Origin: Christensenella sp.
Lineage (GTDB): Bacteria > Bacillota > Clostridia > Christensenellales > Maliibacteriaceae
Direction of reading: 5' to 3'
Length of the DNA: 9,616 nucleotides
NCBI GenBank assembly: GCA_019420085.1
Contig: JAHZHV010000185.1
Span: forward strand, 1-9,616
Shown here: positions 1 through 6,737 of the stretch, in pieces
How the letters are laid out: each line of letters opens with the position of its first letter
Numbering within the stretch: position 1 is the first letter of the stretch
Notes under the pieces: model-generated
What the model was told of the DNA's origin: nothing
Databases searched by the model: none
What the model saw: only the letters and a program-made list of their open reading frames with translations
Made by a program: the position numbers and the translations under genes

Positions 1-1302
1 GAACTTGGTCTTCCCATCACGCAGCAGCAAATTGCACAGATGCGTGAACATATCTATGACATCGACTACGAAAACGCCGCGCGCTATGAAGCGCAGCTTC
101 GTCACGATGTCATGAGTCATGTCCACGCCTATGGCGACGCCTGCCCTCTGGCACGTCCGATCATCCACCTTGGCGCAACAAGCTGTTATGTCGGTGATAA
201 CGCCGATCTTCTGATTATGCGCGAAGCACTGCTTCAAATTAAAACGCTGCTTGTCAACGCACTTTGCGCCGTTACGGATTTTGCCAAGGCGCATCGTGAC
301 GTACCGACACTGGCCTACACGCACTTTCAGGCAGCGCAGCCGACTACCGTCGGCAAGCGTGCAACGCTTTGGGCACAGGATCTGGTCTTTGATCTGGAAC
401 AGCTTGATTTTCAGCTGTCTCATTTGAAACTGCTGGGCTGCCGCGGCGCAACGGGTACCGGCGCAAGTTTTCTGGCGCTGTTTGATGGAGATGCTGAAAA
501 AGTGATGCAGCTGGAATCCCGCATCTGCGAAAAAATGGGCTTTCCCGGCGCATACGCCGTGTCCGGTCAGACCTATTCGCGCAAAATCGATTATAACATC
601 CTGTCCGTACTGTGCGGCATTGCACAAAGCGCATCGAAATTTGCGACGGACCTTCGCTTGCTCGCGCATCTAAAGGAGTTCGACGAACCGTTTACCGACA
701 AGCAAATCGGTTCCTCCGCCATGGCGTATAAGCGCAATCCCATGCGCTGCGAACGCATCTGCGCGCTCTCGCGCTATGTTCTGTGCGATGTGCTCAATCC
801 CGCCGTGACGGCGGCGACGCAATGGCTGGAGCGTACGCTGGACGACTCAGCCAACCGCCGTCTGAGTGTTTCAGAGGCATTTCTTGCAACGGACGCCATC
901 TTAAACCTGTATATCAATGTCATCCGCGGCGGCACAATCTATCCCGGCGTCATGCGCAGGCATCTTGAAGAAGAGCTTCCCTTCCTTGCAACGGAAAACA
1001 TCATGATGCGCTGCGTACAAAAGGGTGCGGACCGGCAGGATATTCACGAAGCCATCCGCCGGCACAGCGTGGATGTTGCAAAAGCAGTCAAATGCGACGG
1101 CGCATCCAACGATCTTCTGGAACGCATCGGCAGCGATCCCACCTTCGGCCTGACGCCGCAGGAACTTTCCCAAATCTGTGACGTCAGCGCGTTTATCGGT
1201 CTTGCCGTGGAACAGACCGATGCCTTCATCAAGCAGGTTGCACGCCCGATTCTGGCGCAAAACAGCGCGCTTTTGGGCGTAGAAGCAGACGTACACGTCT
1301 GA
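1..1302 (+). CDS. purB: Adenylosuccinate lyase (5' end missing)
   Basis: This enzyme cleaves fumarate from adenylosuccinate to give AMP, and from SAICAR to give AICAR, in cytosolic purine synthesis. The reading frame is open from the first base of the window, so the gene starts upstream; 433 residues are visible. Family members are about 475 residues, so roughly 40-50 N-terminal residues are missing. The internal ATG at 40 is not the true start, because conserved family sequence (LGLPITQQQIA) precedes it. Visible signatures are HLGATSCYVGDN, the catalytic-type Thr-His (His codon at 322-324), and the fumarase/lyase superfamily loop GSSAMAYKRN at 709-738, which carries the catalytic serine region. 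The neighbour 55 nt downstream is purA, the preceding step of the same branch, so the two are probably co-transcribed. No frameshift or missing motif is seen. The identification is firm. Confidence 0.96.
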   Translation, partial: ELGLPITQQQIAQMREHIYDIDYENAARYEAQLRHDVMSHVHAYGDACPLARPIIHLGATSCYVGDNADLLIMREALLQIKTLLVNALCAVTDFAKAHRDVPTLAYTHFQAAQPTTVGKRATLWAQDLVFDLEQLDFQLSHLKLLGCRGATGTGASFLALFDGDAEKVMQLESRICEKMGFPGAYAVSGQTYSRKIDYNILSVLCGIAQSASKFATDLRLLAHLKEFDEPFTDKQIGSSAMAYKRNPMRCERICALSRYVLCDVLNPAVTAATQWLERTLDDSANRRLSVSEAFLATDAILNLYINVIRGGTIYPGVMRRHLEEELPFLATENIMMRCVQKGADRQDIHEAIRRHSVDVAKAVKCDGASNDLLERIGSDPTFGLTPQELSQICDVSAFIGLAVEQTDAFIKQVARPILAQNSALLGVEADVHV

Positions 1303-1357
1303 GTCCAAATTATTCATCGGGATATATTCCAAGCACATCGAAAGGAGCTTAACTGCA

Positions 1358-2632
1358 ATGTTAACAGCAGTCGTCGGTATCAACTGGGGCGATGAGGGCA
1401 AAGGCCGGATGGTCGACTTGCTCAGCGCAAAATATGATGTCATTGTCCGCTACCAGGGCGGCAACAACGCAGGACATACCGTGGTCAACGATCGGGGTAA
1501 ATTTATTTTGAACCTCCTGCCCTCCGGCATCCTGCGTCCGGAAGCGGTCAACGTCATGGGACCCGGCATGGTCATTGATCTGGAGCATCTGGCCGGCGAA
1601 ATACAGCGTCTGCGCGACAAGGGAATCGCAATATCTCCACAGAATCTGAAAATCTCCGATCGTGCGGTCATCTGCATGCCCTACTGTAAGCTTCTTGACT
1701 GTCTGGAAGAAGATCGCCTGGCAGACAAAAAATTCGGCTCCACGCGCCGCGGCATCGCACCGGTATACTCCGACAAGTACATGAAAAAGGCGCTGCGCAT
1801 GGGCGATCTGCTTGAAGATCCGCAAACGCTGCGTGAGCGGCTTTTGCCCATTGTCGAATGGAAAAATCTCTTCGTTGAAAACGGTTACCGCCATGCGCCC
1901 ATCGACGCGCAGGCAATGCTTGACTGGCTGCAGACCTACGGCACGCCGCTGCGCGAGTACATCTGCGACGTCACCGCATATTTAAACGACGCCCTTGACG
2001 CGGGCAAATCCGTCATGTTTGAGGCGCAGCTGGGCGCGCTGCGCGACATCGACTACGGCATCTACCCCTATACCTCTTCCTCGTCCGTCATCGCCGCCTA
2101 CGCCCCCATTGGCGCCGGCATCCCCGCGCGGCATGTGGACAACGTCCTTGGTATTATGAAAGCATACTCAAGCTGCGTCGGCGAAGGTCCCTTTACCTGC
2201 GAATTGTTTGACAAAGATGCTGAACTTCTTCGCGAGGCAGGCGGCGAATACGGCGCTGCAACGGGACGCCCGCGGCGCGTAGGCGGCTTTGACGTCGTCG
2301 CTTCCCGCTACGGTGTGGCCGTGCAGGGCGCAACAAGCCTTGCACTGACAAAACTTGACGTTCTGGCCTGCTATGAGAAAATTCCCGTCTGTGTTGCGTA
2401 TGAACTGGACGGCAAGCGCATCGATACGTTCCCCGTCGGCGACGCGCTGAACCGCTGCAAGCCGATCTATGAATATATAGACGGCTTTGGTGACGTCAGC
2501 GGCATTACGCAGTACGACGCTTTGCCGCAGAAGGCAAAGGATTACATTGCCTTTATTGAAAAAGCCGTCGGCTGCCCCATCCAGTATATTTCCACCGGCG
2601 CCGAACGCGACAGCTATATTCAGCTGTTCTAA
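1358..2632 (+). CDS. purA: Adenylosuccinate synthase
   Basis: This enzyme uses GTP to join IMP and aspartate into adenylosuccinate, the committed step to AMP; PurB acts next. The product is 424 residues, the usual family length. The ATG at 1358 is chosen because AAAGGAG lies at 1341-1347 and the protein begins directly with the family N-terminus. Visible motifs are the GTP-binding loop GINWGDEGKG (residues 7-16, with Asp12 matching the catalytic base), NNAGH with catalytic-type His40, GSTRRGIAP (127-135), VGEGPFTCEL (274-283), TGRPRR (302-307) and TKLD (331-334) near the guanine site. The sequence differs from the E. coli type: Asn replaces Gln before WGDEGKG, and FEAQLGALRD replaces the usual EGAQG-type segment. 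This variant is, from memory, typical of clostridial PurA. It is the last gene before a strong terminator and probably shares a transcript with purB. Confidence 0.96.
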   Translation: MLTAVVGINWGDEGKGRMVDLLSAKYDVIVRYQGGNNAGHTVVNDRGKFILNLLPSGILRPEAVNVMGPGMVIDLEHLAGEIQRLRDKGIAISPQNLKISDRAVICMPYCKLLDCLEEDRLADKKFGSTRRGIAPVYSDKYMKKALRMGDLLEDPQTLRERLLPIVEWKNLFVENGYRHAPIDAQAMLDWLQTYGTPLREYICDVTAYLNDALDAGKSVMFEAQLGALRDIDYGIYPYTSSSSVIAAYAPIGAGIPARHVDNVLGIMKAYSSCVGEGPFTCELFDKDAELLREAGGEYGAATGRPRRVGGFDVVASRYGVAVQGATSLALTKLDVLACYEKIPVCVAYELDGKRIDTFPVGDALNRCKPIYEYIDGFGDVSGITQYDALPQKAKDYIAFIEKAVGCPIQYISTGAERDSYIQLF

Positions 2633-2649
2633 AACACAATCGAAGTAAA

Positions 2650-2695
2650 AAAACGCCATCCGGCTTTCCCTTATCAGGAAGCCGGATGGCGTTTT
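2650..2695. terminator. Bidirectional intrinsic terminator between purA and the amidase gene
   Basis: A perfect 17-bp stem is formed by 2650-2666 (AAAACGCCATCCGGCTT) and 2679-2695 (AAGCCGGATGGCGTTTT), with a 12-nt loop. The T run on one strand and the A run on the other sit at the stem base, so the hairpin can end transcription from both sides. It begins 17 nt after the purA stop and ends 8 nt before the convergent amidase stop codon, so one element serves both operons. Confidence 0.93.
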
Positions 2696-2703
2696 GCTTT
2701 TCG

Positions 2704-3552
2704 TTATGATTCAAAGGAAAATGCAGAATCCGCAAGATCCGCCTGTTCGAAGAAATCCTCCAGCGCATCGACGATTCCCTGCGCAATCTTCTTTTGATAT
2801 GCGCGGCTCTGCAGCAATTCACACTCCTGGGCATTCGTTAAAAAACCCGTTTCAATCAGTGCCGAGGGCATCTGCGTACCGCCTGTAACCATGAATCCGG
2901 TATCGTAATCGTCCGCATCCTTAATTCCCAGACTTTCCGCATCCGTTGCAGCCGTAACCGTGTCCTGCAGGCATTGTGCAAGCAGAGTGTTCAAATCATT
3001 CCCCGTTTCATACCACGTCTCCACGCCGTGTGTCGTCGTATCGTTTTCCATCGCATTCTGATGCACCGCCACATATACGTCCGCGCCAAGAGCGTTTGCC
3101 TTATCCACACACGCCTGGGTATCCACATCCGCATCGTCGCAGCGTGTCAAAAGTACCGTGTAACCAAGTGCCCGCAGGCGACTTTCCGCTTCCAGACAGA
3201 TCTGCAGATTGATCTGCTTTTCCTGTACGTCATCCACCGCAGCGCCGGAATCACTGCCGCCATGCCCCGGATCCAGTACAATACAGCGCCGTTGGGACTG
3301 TTCGCCTGCATCGGGAACAGACGTCACGCAAAGCGGCGCATACTGCTGCTGCAATACCGCTGCCTGTTCGTGATCCGAAAGCTTTTCTACCGTCATACAT
3401 ATGCCAAGAACAATCAACCCCACAAGCAGCAGAGCCGTCGCGGCAATGCGTACAAAATTAAAGCGGTAAACCTTATTGCCGCGTTGTACTTTCTTTTCAA
3501 ACGGTTGTGTCTGCTCCCTCATGCTCTCATTCCATCCCTTCCTGCGCTTCAT
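2704..3552 (-). CDS. Membrane-anchored N-acetylmuramoyl-L-alanine amidase (Amidase_3 family)
   Basis: The product is predicted to cleave the bond between N-acetylmuramic acid and L-alanine in peptidoglycan on the outer face of the membrane. It has 282 residues: a basic N-terminus, one membrane segment at about residues 34-55, a short linker, and an Amidase_3 domain at about 90-268. The zinc-site residues are visible: His97 in DPGHGG, Glu111 in EKQIN and His164 in VAVHQNA. Glu234 in IETGFL is the likely catalytic glutamate. The segment GVETWY (176-181) is also typical. The start at 3552 is chosen over a later in-frame ATG at 3522 because AGGAG sits 7 nt upstream. The gene overlaps the end of the preceding gene by 26 nt and is the last of a four-gene two-component operon, suggesting the kinase controls cell-wall turnover. 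It resembles CwlD-type spore-cortex amidases, but the domain alone does not prove a sporulation role, so no symbol is given. Confidence 0.9.
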   Translation of the reverse strand: MKRRKGWNESMREQTQPFEKKVQRGNKVYRFNFVRIAATALLLVGLIVLGICMTVEKLSDHEQAAVLQQQYAPLCVTSVPDAGEQSQRRCIVLDPGHGGSDSGAAVDDVQEKQINLQICLEAESRLRALGYTVLLTRCDDADVDTQACVDKANALGADVYVAVHQNAMENDTTTHGVETWYETGNDLNTLLAQCLQDTVTAATDAESLGIKDADDYDTGFMVTGGTQMPSALIETGFLTNAQECELLQSRAYQKKIAQGIVDALEDFFEQADLADSAFSFES

Positions 3553-4396
3553 TATAAGTCTCCTGCGGCCACATTCCGTATTCCTGCAGCATCTGCTGCC
3601 AGGTATACGTCTTGGGCGTAATATAAAAATGGATCATGCCGCCCCATCCCCTCTGACTGCTCATACATTCCTGCGCAACATTAAAGGAATCCTGCGGCAA
3701 CTGAGCCATACCAACCAACAAATGCGACGGTCCCTCAATCTGGATGTCCATCTGCTGCTGTGGCGTTGCACACTCCAGATAATCCGCATACTGCTTCAAC
3801 ATCTGCTCGCAATCCTGTATAGGGTCTGCATAAGGAAAATCTCCGTAAGTAAATTCCACATAACAGCTCCACACGCAGGCATCCAGCGCATTGATCAGCA
3901 TCACAAGAAACGTTCCCTCTTCATCGTACATCTGTACGCGCCAGAAGCTGGCGCGGTAATCGATTTCAGCAGCGTCCTGTAACCCCGTCGCATTCAGCAA
4001 AATTACATCCACTACCGACAAAGTATCACTGCTTAGCTGCGGGATCAGGCCTCGCTGTGCAAACAGCCGCGCTGTCTCCAACGCTGTATTGCTTGCCGCA
4101 TTCATGGAAATCTGCCCGTCGACCGGTTCGTGAAACAATAAAACATCCTCTGTCAGCATCTCGTTTCGCCAGACAAAACATTCCGACAGCACGTCATCAT
4201 AGTCTCCCTTTGTCAGCGCCGTCTGTGAAAGCGCCGCCGGTTCATTCGGGAGCAGATAGCGCGTATACAGTGCCCCATCAAGTTTCCGCTGCAGCACCAT
4301 GCCGGGTGCAAACAGTCCGGCAAGCAGCACCGCCAGCGCAAGCAGCATTCCTATCAGGGTACGTCCGCTTGTCACACGCAGGCGAATTTTCCTCAC
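3527..4396 (-). CDS. Membrane-anchored protein of unknown function in a two-component operon
   Basis: I do not recognise this family. With a GTG start at 4396 the product is 289 residues: a short basic N-terminus (VRKIRLR), one hydrophobic segment at about residues 13-35, then about 250 residues predicted to lie outside the membrane. There is no lipobox and no catalytic motif that I can identify. The GTG is chosen because AGGAGG lies 7 nt upstream and because it overlaps the kinase stop as GTGA; the 35 codons upstream in this frame lie inside the kinase gene. The external part holds six cysteines, notably ACVWSC, and is acidic and aromatic-rich. Its place between a sensor kinase and a peptidoglycan amidase suggests an accessory sensor or a regulator of kinase or amidase activity, comparable in position to YycH/YycI, but that is inference from gene order only. 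Confidence 0.85.
   Translation of the reverse strand: MRKIRLRVTSGRTLIGMLLALAVLLAGLFAPGMVLQRKLDGALYTRYLLPNEPAALSQTALTKGDYDDVLSECFVWRNEMLTEDVLLFHEPVDGQISMNAASNTALETARLFAQRGLIPQLSSDTLSVVDVILLNATGLQDAAEIDYRASFWRVQMYDEEGTFLVMLINALDACVWSCYVEFTYGDFPYADPIQDCEQMLKQYADYLECATPQQQMDIQIEGPSHLLVGMAQLPQDSFNVAQECMSSQRGWGGMIHFYITPKTYTWQQMLQEYGMWPQETYNEAQEGME
3560..3564 (-). promoter_or_regulatory. Ribosome binding site that sets the amidase start
   Basis: AGGAG on the minus strand lies 7 nt before the ATG at 3552-3550. It is inside the coding end of the upstream gene, which supports translational coupling and decides between two in-frame ATG codons, 10 codons apart. The later ATG at 3522 has only an AAGGG about 15 nt or more upstream. 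Confidence 0.75.
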
Positions 4397-5772
4397 GCTT
4401 CTGCCTCCTGCCTTTTGAGCGTCAGGCATACGCGGCAATACACATGCTGCTGGCTTGTAATATGCAGTTCGCTTTGATGGATCTGCGCAATACGCGCGCA
4501 AAGTGCAAGTCCTAATCCCGCGCCATGCTGCCTGCGCGCACGTGACTTATCCACCATATAAAACGCCTCTGTAATTTTGCTTAATTCCTCCTGTGCAATG
4601 CCAATGCCGTCATCCTCCACGCAGACACGCATCTGTTCGCCCTGCCCGCGCGCCTGCAGCGTCACGCATTTTGCCTCTGCCTTCATGCTGTTATCCACAA
4701 GATTCAAAATCAGCGTTTTGAACAGATCAAACTCCACATACACCTCGCCGTCGTCAATCTCCATGCGCAGTTGGACACCCTTCTTGCGGCAGACAGGGTC
4801 CAGCGTATGCGCAATGTTATCAAACAGTTCCCGCGCGGACAACCACTCCAGCACAAACGATTGTTTCTCCAGAACGATCATGTCCATCAATTTCAGCGAC
4901 AATGCCTCCAAACGGAGCCCCTCGCTTAAAATATAACCTGCGGCCTCACGCGTCTTTTCGCGATCCAGCGGACGCTGATACAGCATATCGGCATATCCGA
5001 TGACACTGGTCAGCGGCGTCTTGAGCTCATGTGCAAAATTCGCCACAAAGCGGTCTTTCTGCTCGACGCTCTCCTGCAGCTGCGCCATATTGCTTTGAAT
5101 CTGTCCGGCCATACTGTTGAAGCTTTTTGCAAGCATGCCAATTTCATCATCCGATCGGATGGCTACCTGCTGATCATACTGCCCCTTTTCCATGCGCTGC
5201 GCCGCCTGTGCCAGTGCATCAAGCGGCCGTGTCAGCGCATGCGTCAAAACAAACAGCAGCGCCGCCGCAATTGCCCATGCAGCGCAATAGATGCGCCTGT
5301 AATTGGTCTGCATCCGCTGGACATTGCGGAAGATATCCGTCACATTCTGCGCACTCTGCACAAATATCATCTGTCCCGTCTGTGAGAAACTTCCACTGAC
5401 GACCAGCAGATATTCATCGCGCATGGGAATCAGTTCATAGCCCGGCTGTACCATTTCCTCCGGAATCGTATGTGCATGCATTTCAAGCGGAAAATCCGAG
5501 TACATGCACTCGCCATCGGCGTAAACCGCCATATAACCGCCGGCTGTTTCATCCAAACGTCTGAAGAAGTCCTCCTGCGTATGCAGCGTACCGTTTGCCA
5601 GCACCTGCGCGCGAAGCGAAAAACAGACGAACCGATATTGTGCCGTTACCTGATCACACTGCTGCTGCAATGCACCACAAAAGGCGTCGTCCATCAGCAA
5701 ATATCCAAGCGTCGCCATCGCAAGCGTCGTAACAAGCGTTGTCACAAGAAACAGCTTGGCAATCAGCTTCAT
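4393..5772 (-). CDS. Sensor histidine kinase with extracytoplasmic sensor and HAMP domain
   Basis: This is a transmembrane sensor that autophosphorylates and passes phosphate to the response regulator encoded just upstream. It has 459 residues: a first membrane segment at about 6-27, an external sensor region of about 130 residues, a second membrane segment at about 161-180, HAMP at about 180-233, HisKA with the phospho-accepting His248 in NFAHELKTPLTS, and HATPase_c with the N box LILNLVDN (354-361), G1 box DDGIGI (387-392) and G2 box GAGLGLAL (417-424). The ATG at 5772 is preceded by GAGGTG with 5 nt spacing and lies 2 nt after the regulator stop. All catalytic boxes are intact. The stimulus cannot be read from the sequence; the linked amidase hints at the cell envelope. 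No closer subfamily assignment is made. Confidence 0.95.
   Translation of the reverse strand: MKLIAKLFLVTTLVTTLAMATLGYLLMDDAFCGALQQQCDQVTAQYRFVCFSLRAQVLANGTLHTQEDFFRRLDETAGGYMAVYADGECMYSDFPLEMHAHTIPEEMVQPGYELIPMRDEYLLVVSGSFSQTGQMIFVQSAQNVTDIFRNVQRMQTNYRRIYCAAWAIAAALLFVLTHALTRPLDALAQAAQRMEKGQYDQQVAIRSDDEIGMLAKSFNSMAGQIQSNMAQLQESVEQKDRFVANFAHELKTPLTSVIGYADMLYQRPLDREKTREAAGYILSEGLRLEALSLKLMDMIVLEKQSFVLEWLSARELFDNIAHTLDPVCRKKGVQLRMEIDDGEVYVEFDLFKTLILNLVDNSMKAEAKCVTLQARGQGEQMRVCVEDDGIGIAQEELSKITEAFYMVDKSRARRQHGAGLGLALCARIAQIHQSELHITSQQHVYCRVCLTLKRQEAEA
4404..4409 (-). promoter_or_regulatory. Ribosome binding site that sets a GTG start
   Basis: A perfect AGGAGG on the minus strand lies 7 nt before the GTG at 4396-4394. 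It is inside the last codons of the histidine kinase gene. The GTG overlaps the kinase TGA stop in the four bases GTGA, a classic coupled start, so the longer in-frame reading back to 4501 is unlikely. Confidence 0.85.
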
Positions 5773-5774
5773 TG

Positions 5775-6428
5775 TTACACCTCAAGGCGATACCCAATGC
5801 GAAACACCGTCTTAATATGCGCATCCCACCCCAGCTTTGCACGCAGGCGGCGGATATGGGAATCCAGCGTACGTGTCTGCCCTGTAAAAGGTTCATGCCA
5901 AACCCGTTCATACAACTGCTGGCGATACAACGCAATATTCTTGTTGCGCACCAATTCCAATAAAAGATCAAACTCCTTAACCGTCAGCTCCACCTCATGC
6001 CCTGCACAGCGAACTGTCCGTGAATCCACGTCAATAACCGTATCAAACAGCTCATAACGCGACTGCTTTTTCCCCATGCGCCGCAGCAGCGCCTCCACGC
6101 GCGCCACCAGCTCTCCAATCTGAAACGGCTTGACAATGTAATCATCCGCGCCCATGCGCAGGCCACGGATACAGTCCTCAACGCGTCCCATCGCCGTAAT
6201 GAAAATAACCGGTATCTGCAGCGGCCGAATATAGGCCAAAAGCTCGTATCCGTCGACTTTTGGAAGCATTACATCCAGCAAGACCAGATCAAACGCCTCC
6301 TCTTCCAGCAGATTGGCTGCTTCTTCGCCGTCATACGCCTGTCTGCAGGCATAGCCCTCCGCCTTTAAACTCATGCAAATCAGATTGGATATCGGTGCTT
6401 CATCCTCGACAATCAAAATGCGCAGCAT
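5775..6428 (-). CDS. OmpR/PhoB-family response regulator
   Basis: This is a DNA-binding response regulator, phosphorylated by the adjacent kinase. It has 217 residues: a receiver domain at 1-115 with the acidic pair in VEDE (Glu8-Asp9), phospho-acceptor Asp52 in LLDVMLP, switch Thr78 in FITAM and Lys100 in IVKPF, then a winged-helix effector domain at about 126-216 with TRTLDSHIRRLRAKLG as the recognition-helix region. The start at 6428 is chosen because AAGGAG (6437-6442 on the minus strand) lies 8 nt upstream and the protein begins directly with the receiver strand LRILIVEDE. A 75-codon in-frame extension back to 6653 has no domain and would read through the promoter. It is the first gene of the operon; a good promoter lies about 90 nt upstream and it may be autoregulated. 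Confidence 0.95.
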   Translation of the reverse strand: MLRILIVEDEAPISNLICMSLKAEGYACRQAYDGEEAANLLEEEAFDLVLLDVMLPKVDGYELLAYIRPLQIPVIFITAMGRVEDCIRGLRMGADDYIVKPFQIGELVARVEALLRRMGKKQSRYELFDTVIDVDSRTVRCAGHEVELTVKEFDLLLELVRNKNIALYRQQLYERVWHEPFTGQTRTLDSHIRRLRAKLGWDAHIKTVFRIGYRLEV

Positions 6429-6518
6429 GCTCGGTTCTCCTTGCGTCACGTTTTTTGCCTTTAACCAACAGTATACGCGCAAGTTGTGTACGACTTGTGT
6501 CATAGCAGGTTCTGTTTC

Positions 6519-6547
6519 ATTATAATTCGCAGTCCGGCTTCTGGCAA
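6519..6547 (-). promoter_or_regulatory. Sigma-A-type promoter of the two-component/amidase operon
   Basis: On the minus strand, TTGCCA (6542-6547) and a perfect TATAAT (6519-6524) are separated by 17 bp. Transcription would start near 6512, giving a leader of about 84 nt before the response regulator. No other comparable promoter is seen inside the four-gene operon, whose genes overlap or nearly touch. Confidence 0.8.
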
Positions 6548-6554
6548 ATGACGA

Positions 6555-6575
6555 TTTCCTTACAATTCTTTCCTT
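6555..6575 (-). repeat. Direct repeat upstream of the operon promoter, possible regulator box
   Basis: AAGGAAA occurs twice on the minus strand (6569-6575 and 6555-6561), with a 14-bp period, ending 7 bp upstream of the -35 box. OmpR-family regulators commonly bind tandem direct repeats at such positions, though usually with a 10-11 bp period. An autoregulatory site is therefore possible but weakly supported. Confidence 0.3.
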
Positions 6576-6678
6576 TGATTTTCGCAACAGCATCCGTTTT
6601 CGGCGCGCAACGTGCAGCGCATCCGATCTGTTACACGCGCATGTCTTGTGCAATGCACATGATGATTGCCTCGGGCAC

Positions 6679-6707
6679 TTGACAAACGACGCAAACGGTC
6701 TTATTAT
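6679..6707 (+). promoter_or_regulatory. Sigma-A-type promoter of marR
   Basis: A consensus TTGACA (6679-6684) and TATTAT (6702-6707) are separated by 17 bp. The predicted start site falls near 6714, inside the inverted repeat at 6708-6719, so a repressor bound there would block this promoter directly. It is divergent from the two-component operon promoter, about 130 bp away. Confidence 0.85.
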
Positions 6708-6719
6708 GTAACCAGTTAC
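6708..6719. promoter_or_regulatory. Probable MarR operator 1 (GTAACCAGTTAC)
   Basis: This is a perfect inverted repeat, GTAAC-CA-GTTAC, immediately after the -10 box and over the predicted start site of marR. The symmetry extends weakly outwards (TA, one base, repeat, one base, TA). An identical 12-mer lies before the MATE gene at 7255-7266. Palindromes of this size at the own promoter are typical of MarR-family autorepression; the binding protein is inferred. Confidence 0.85.
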
Positions 6720-6737
6720 TTATTTTGGGGTGATTCT

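Larger units (their letters stand above)
6429..6737. other. Divergent intergenic control region
   Basis: This 309-bp gap separates the two-component operon (leftwards) from the MarR/MATE operon (rightwards). It holds both promoters, the MarR operator 1, the AAGGAAA direct repeat and two weaker dyads: the imperfect palindrome CAAGTTGTGTACGACTTG at 6480-6497 in the regulator leader, and TGTGCA-A-TGCACA at 6647-6659, 20 bp upstream of the marR -35. No small gene or RNA gene is evident here. Confidence 0.7.

Noticed and set aside
1303..1357. Possible terminator or promoter between purB and purA
   Set aside because: Only a ribosome binding site is evident in these 55 bases; no convincing hairpin with a T run and no good -35/-10 pair.
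901..1443. 180-residue open frame on the minus strand across the end of purB
   Set aside because: It lies opposite purB and the purA start, has no recognisable domain, and would cover the purA ribosome site. It is a shadow of GC-rich coding DNA.
2974..3621. 215-residue open frame on the plus strand opposite the amidase
   Set aside because: Rich in His, Arg, Ile and Cys with no domain, and antisense to an amidase with all catalytic residues. Treated as a shadow frame.
4397..4501. 35-codon upstream extension of the unknown membrane protein
   Set aside because: It lies wholly inside the histidine kinase gene; the GTG at 4396 has a perfect AGGAGG and the GTGA stop-start overlap.
5470..6057. 195-residue plus-strand open frame across the kinase/regulator junction
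   Set aside because: Antisense to two well-supported two-component genes, with very basic, cysteine-rich composition and no family signature.
6429..6653. 75-codon N-terminal extension of the response regulator
   Set aside because: It reads across the operon promoter and has no domain; the start at 6428 has a good AAGGAG and opens directly on the receiver fold.
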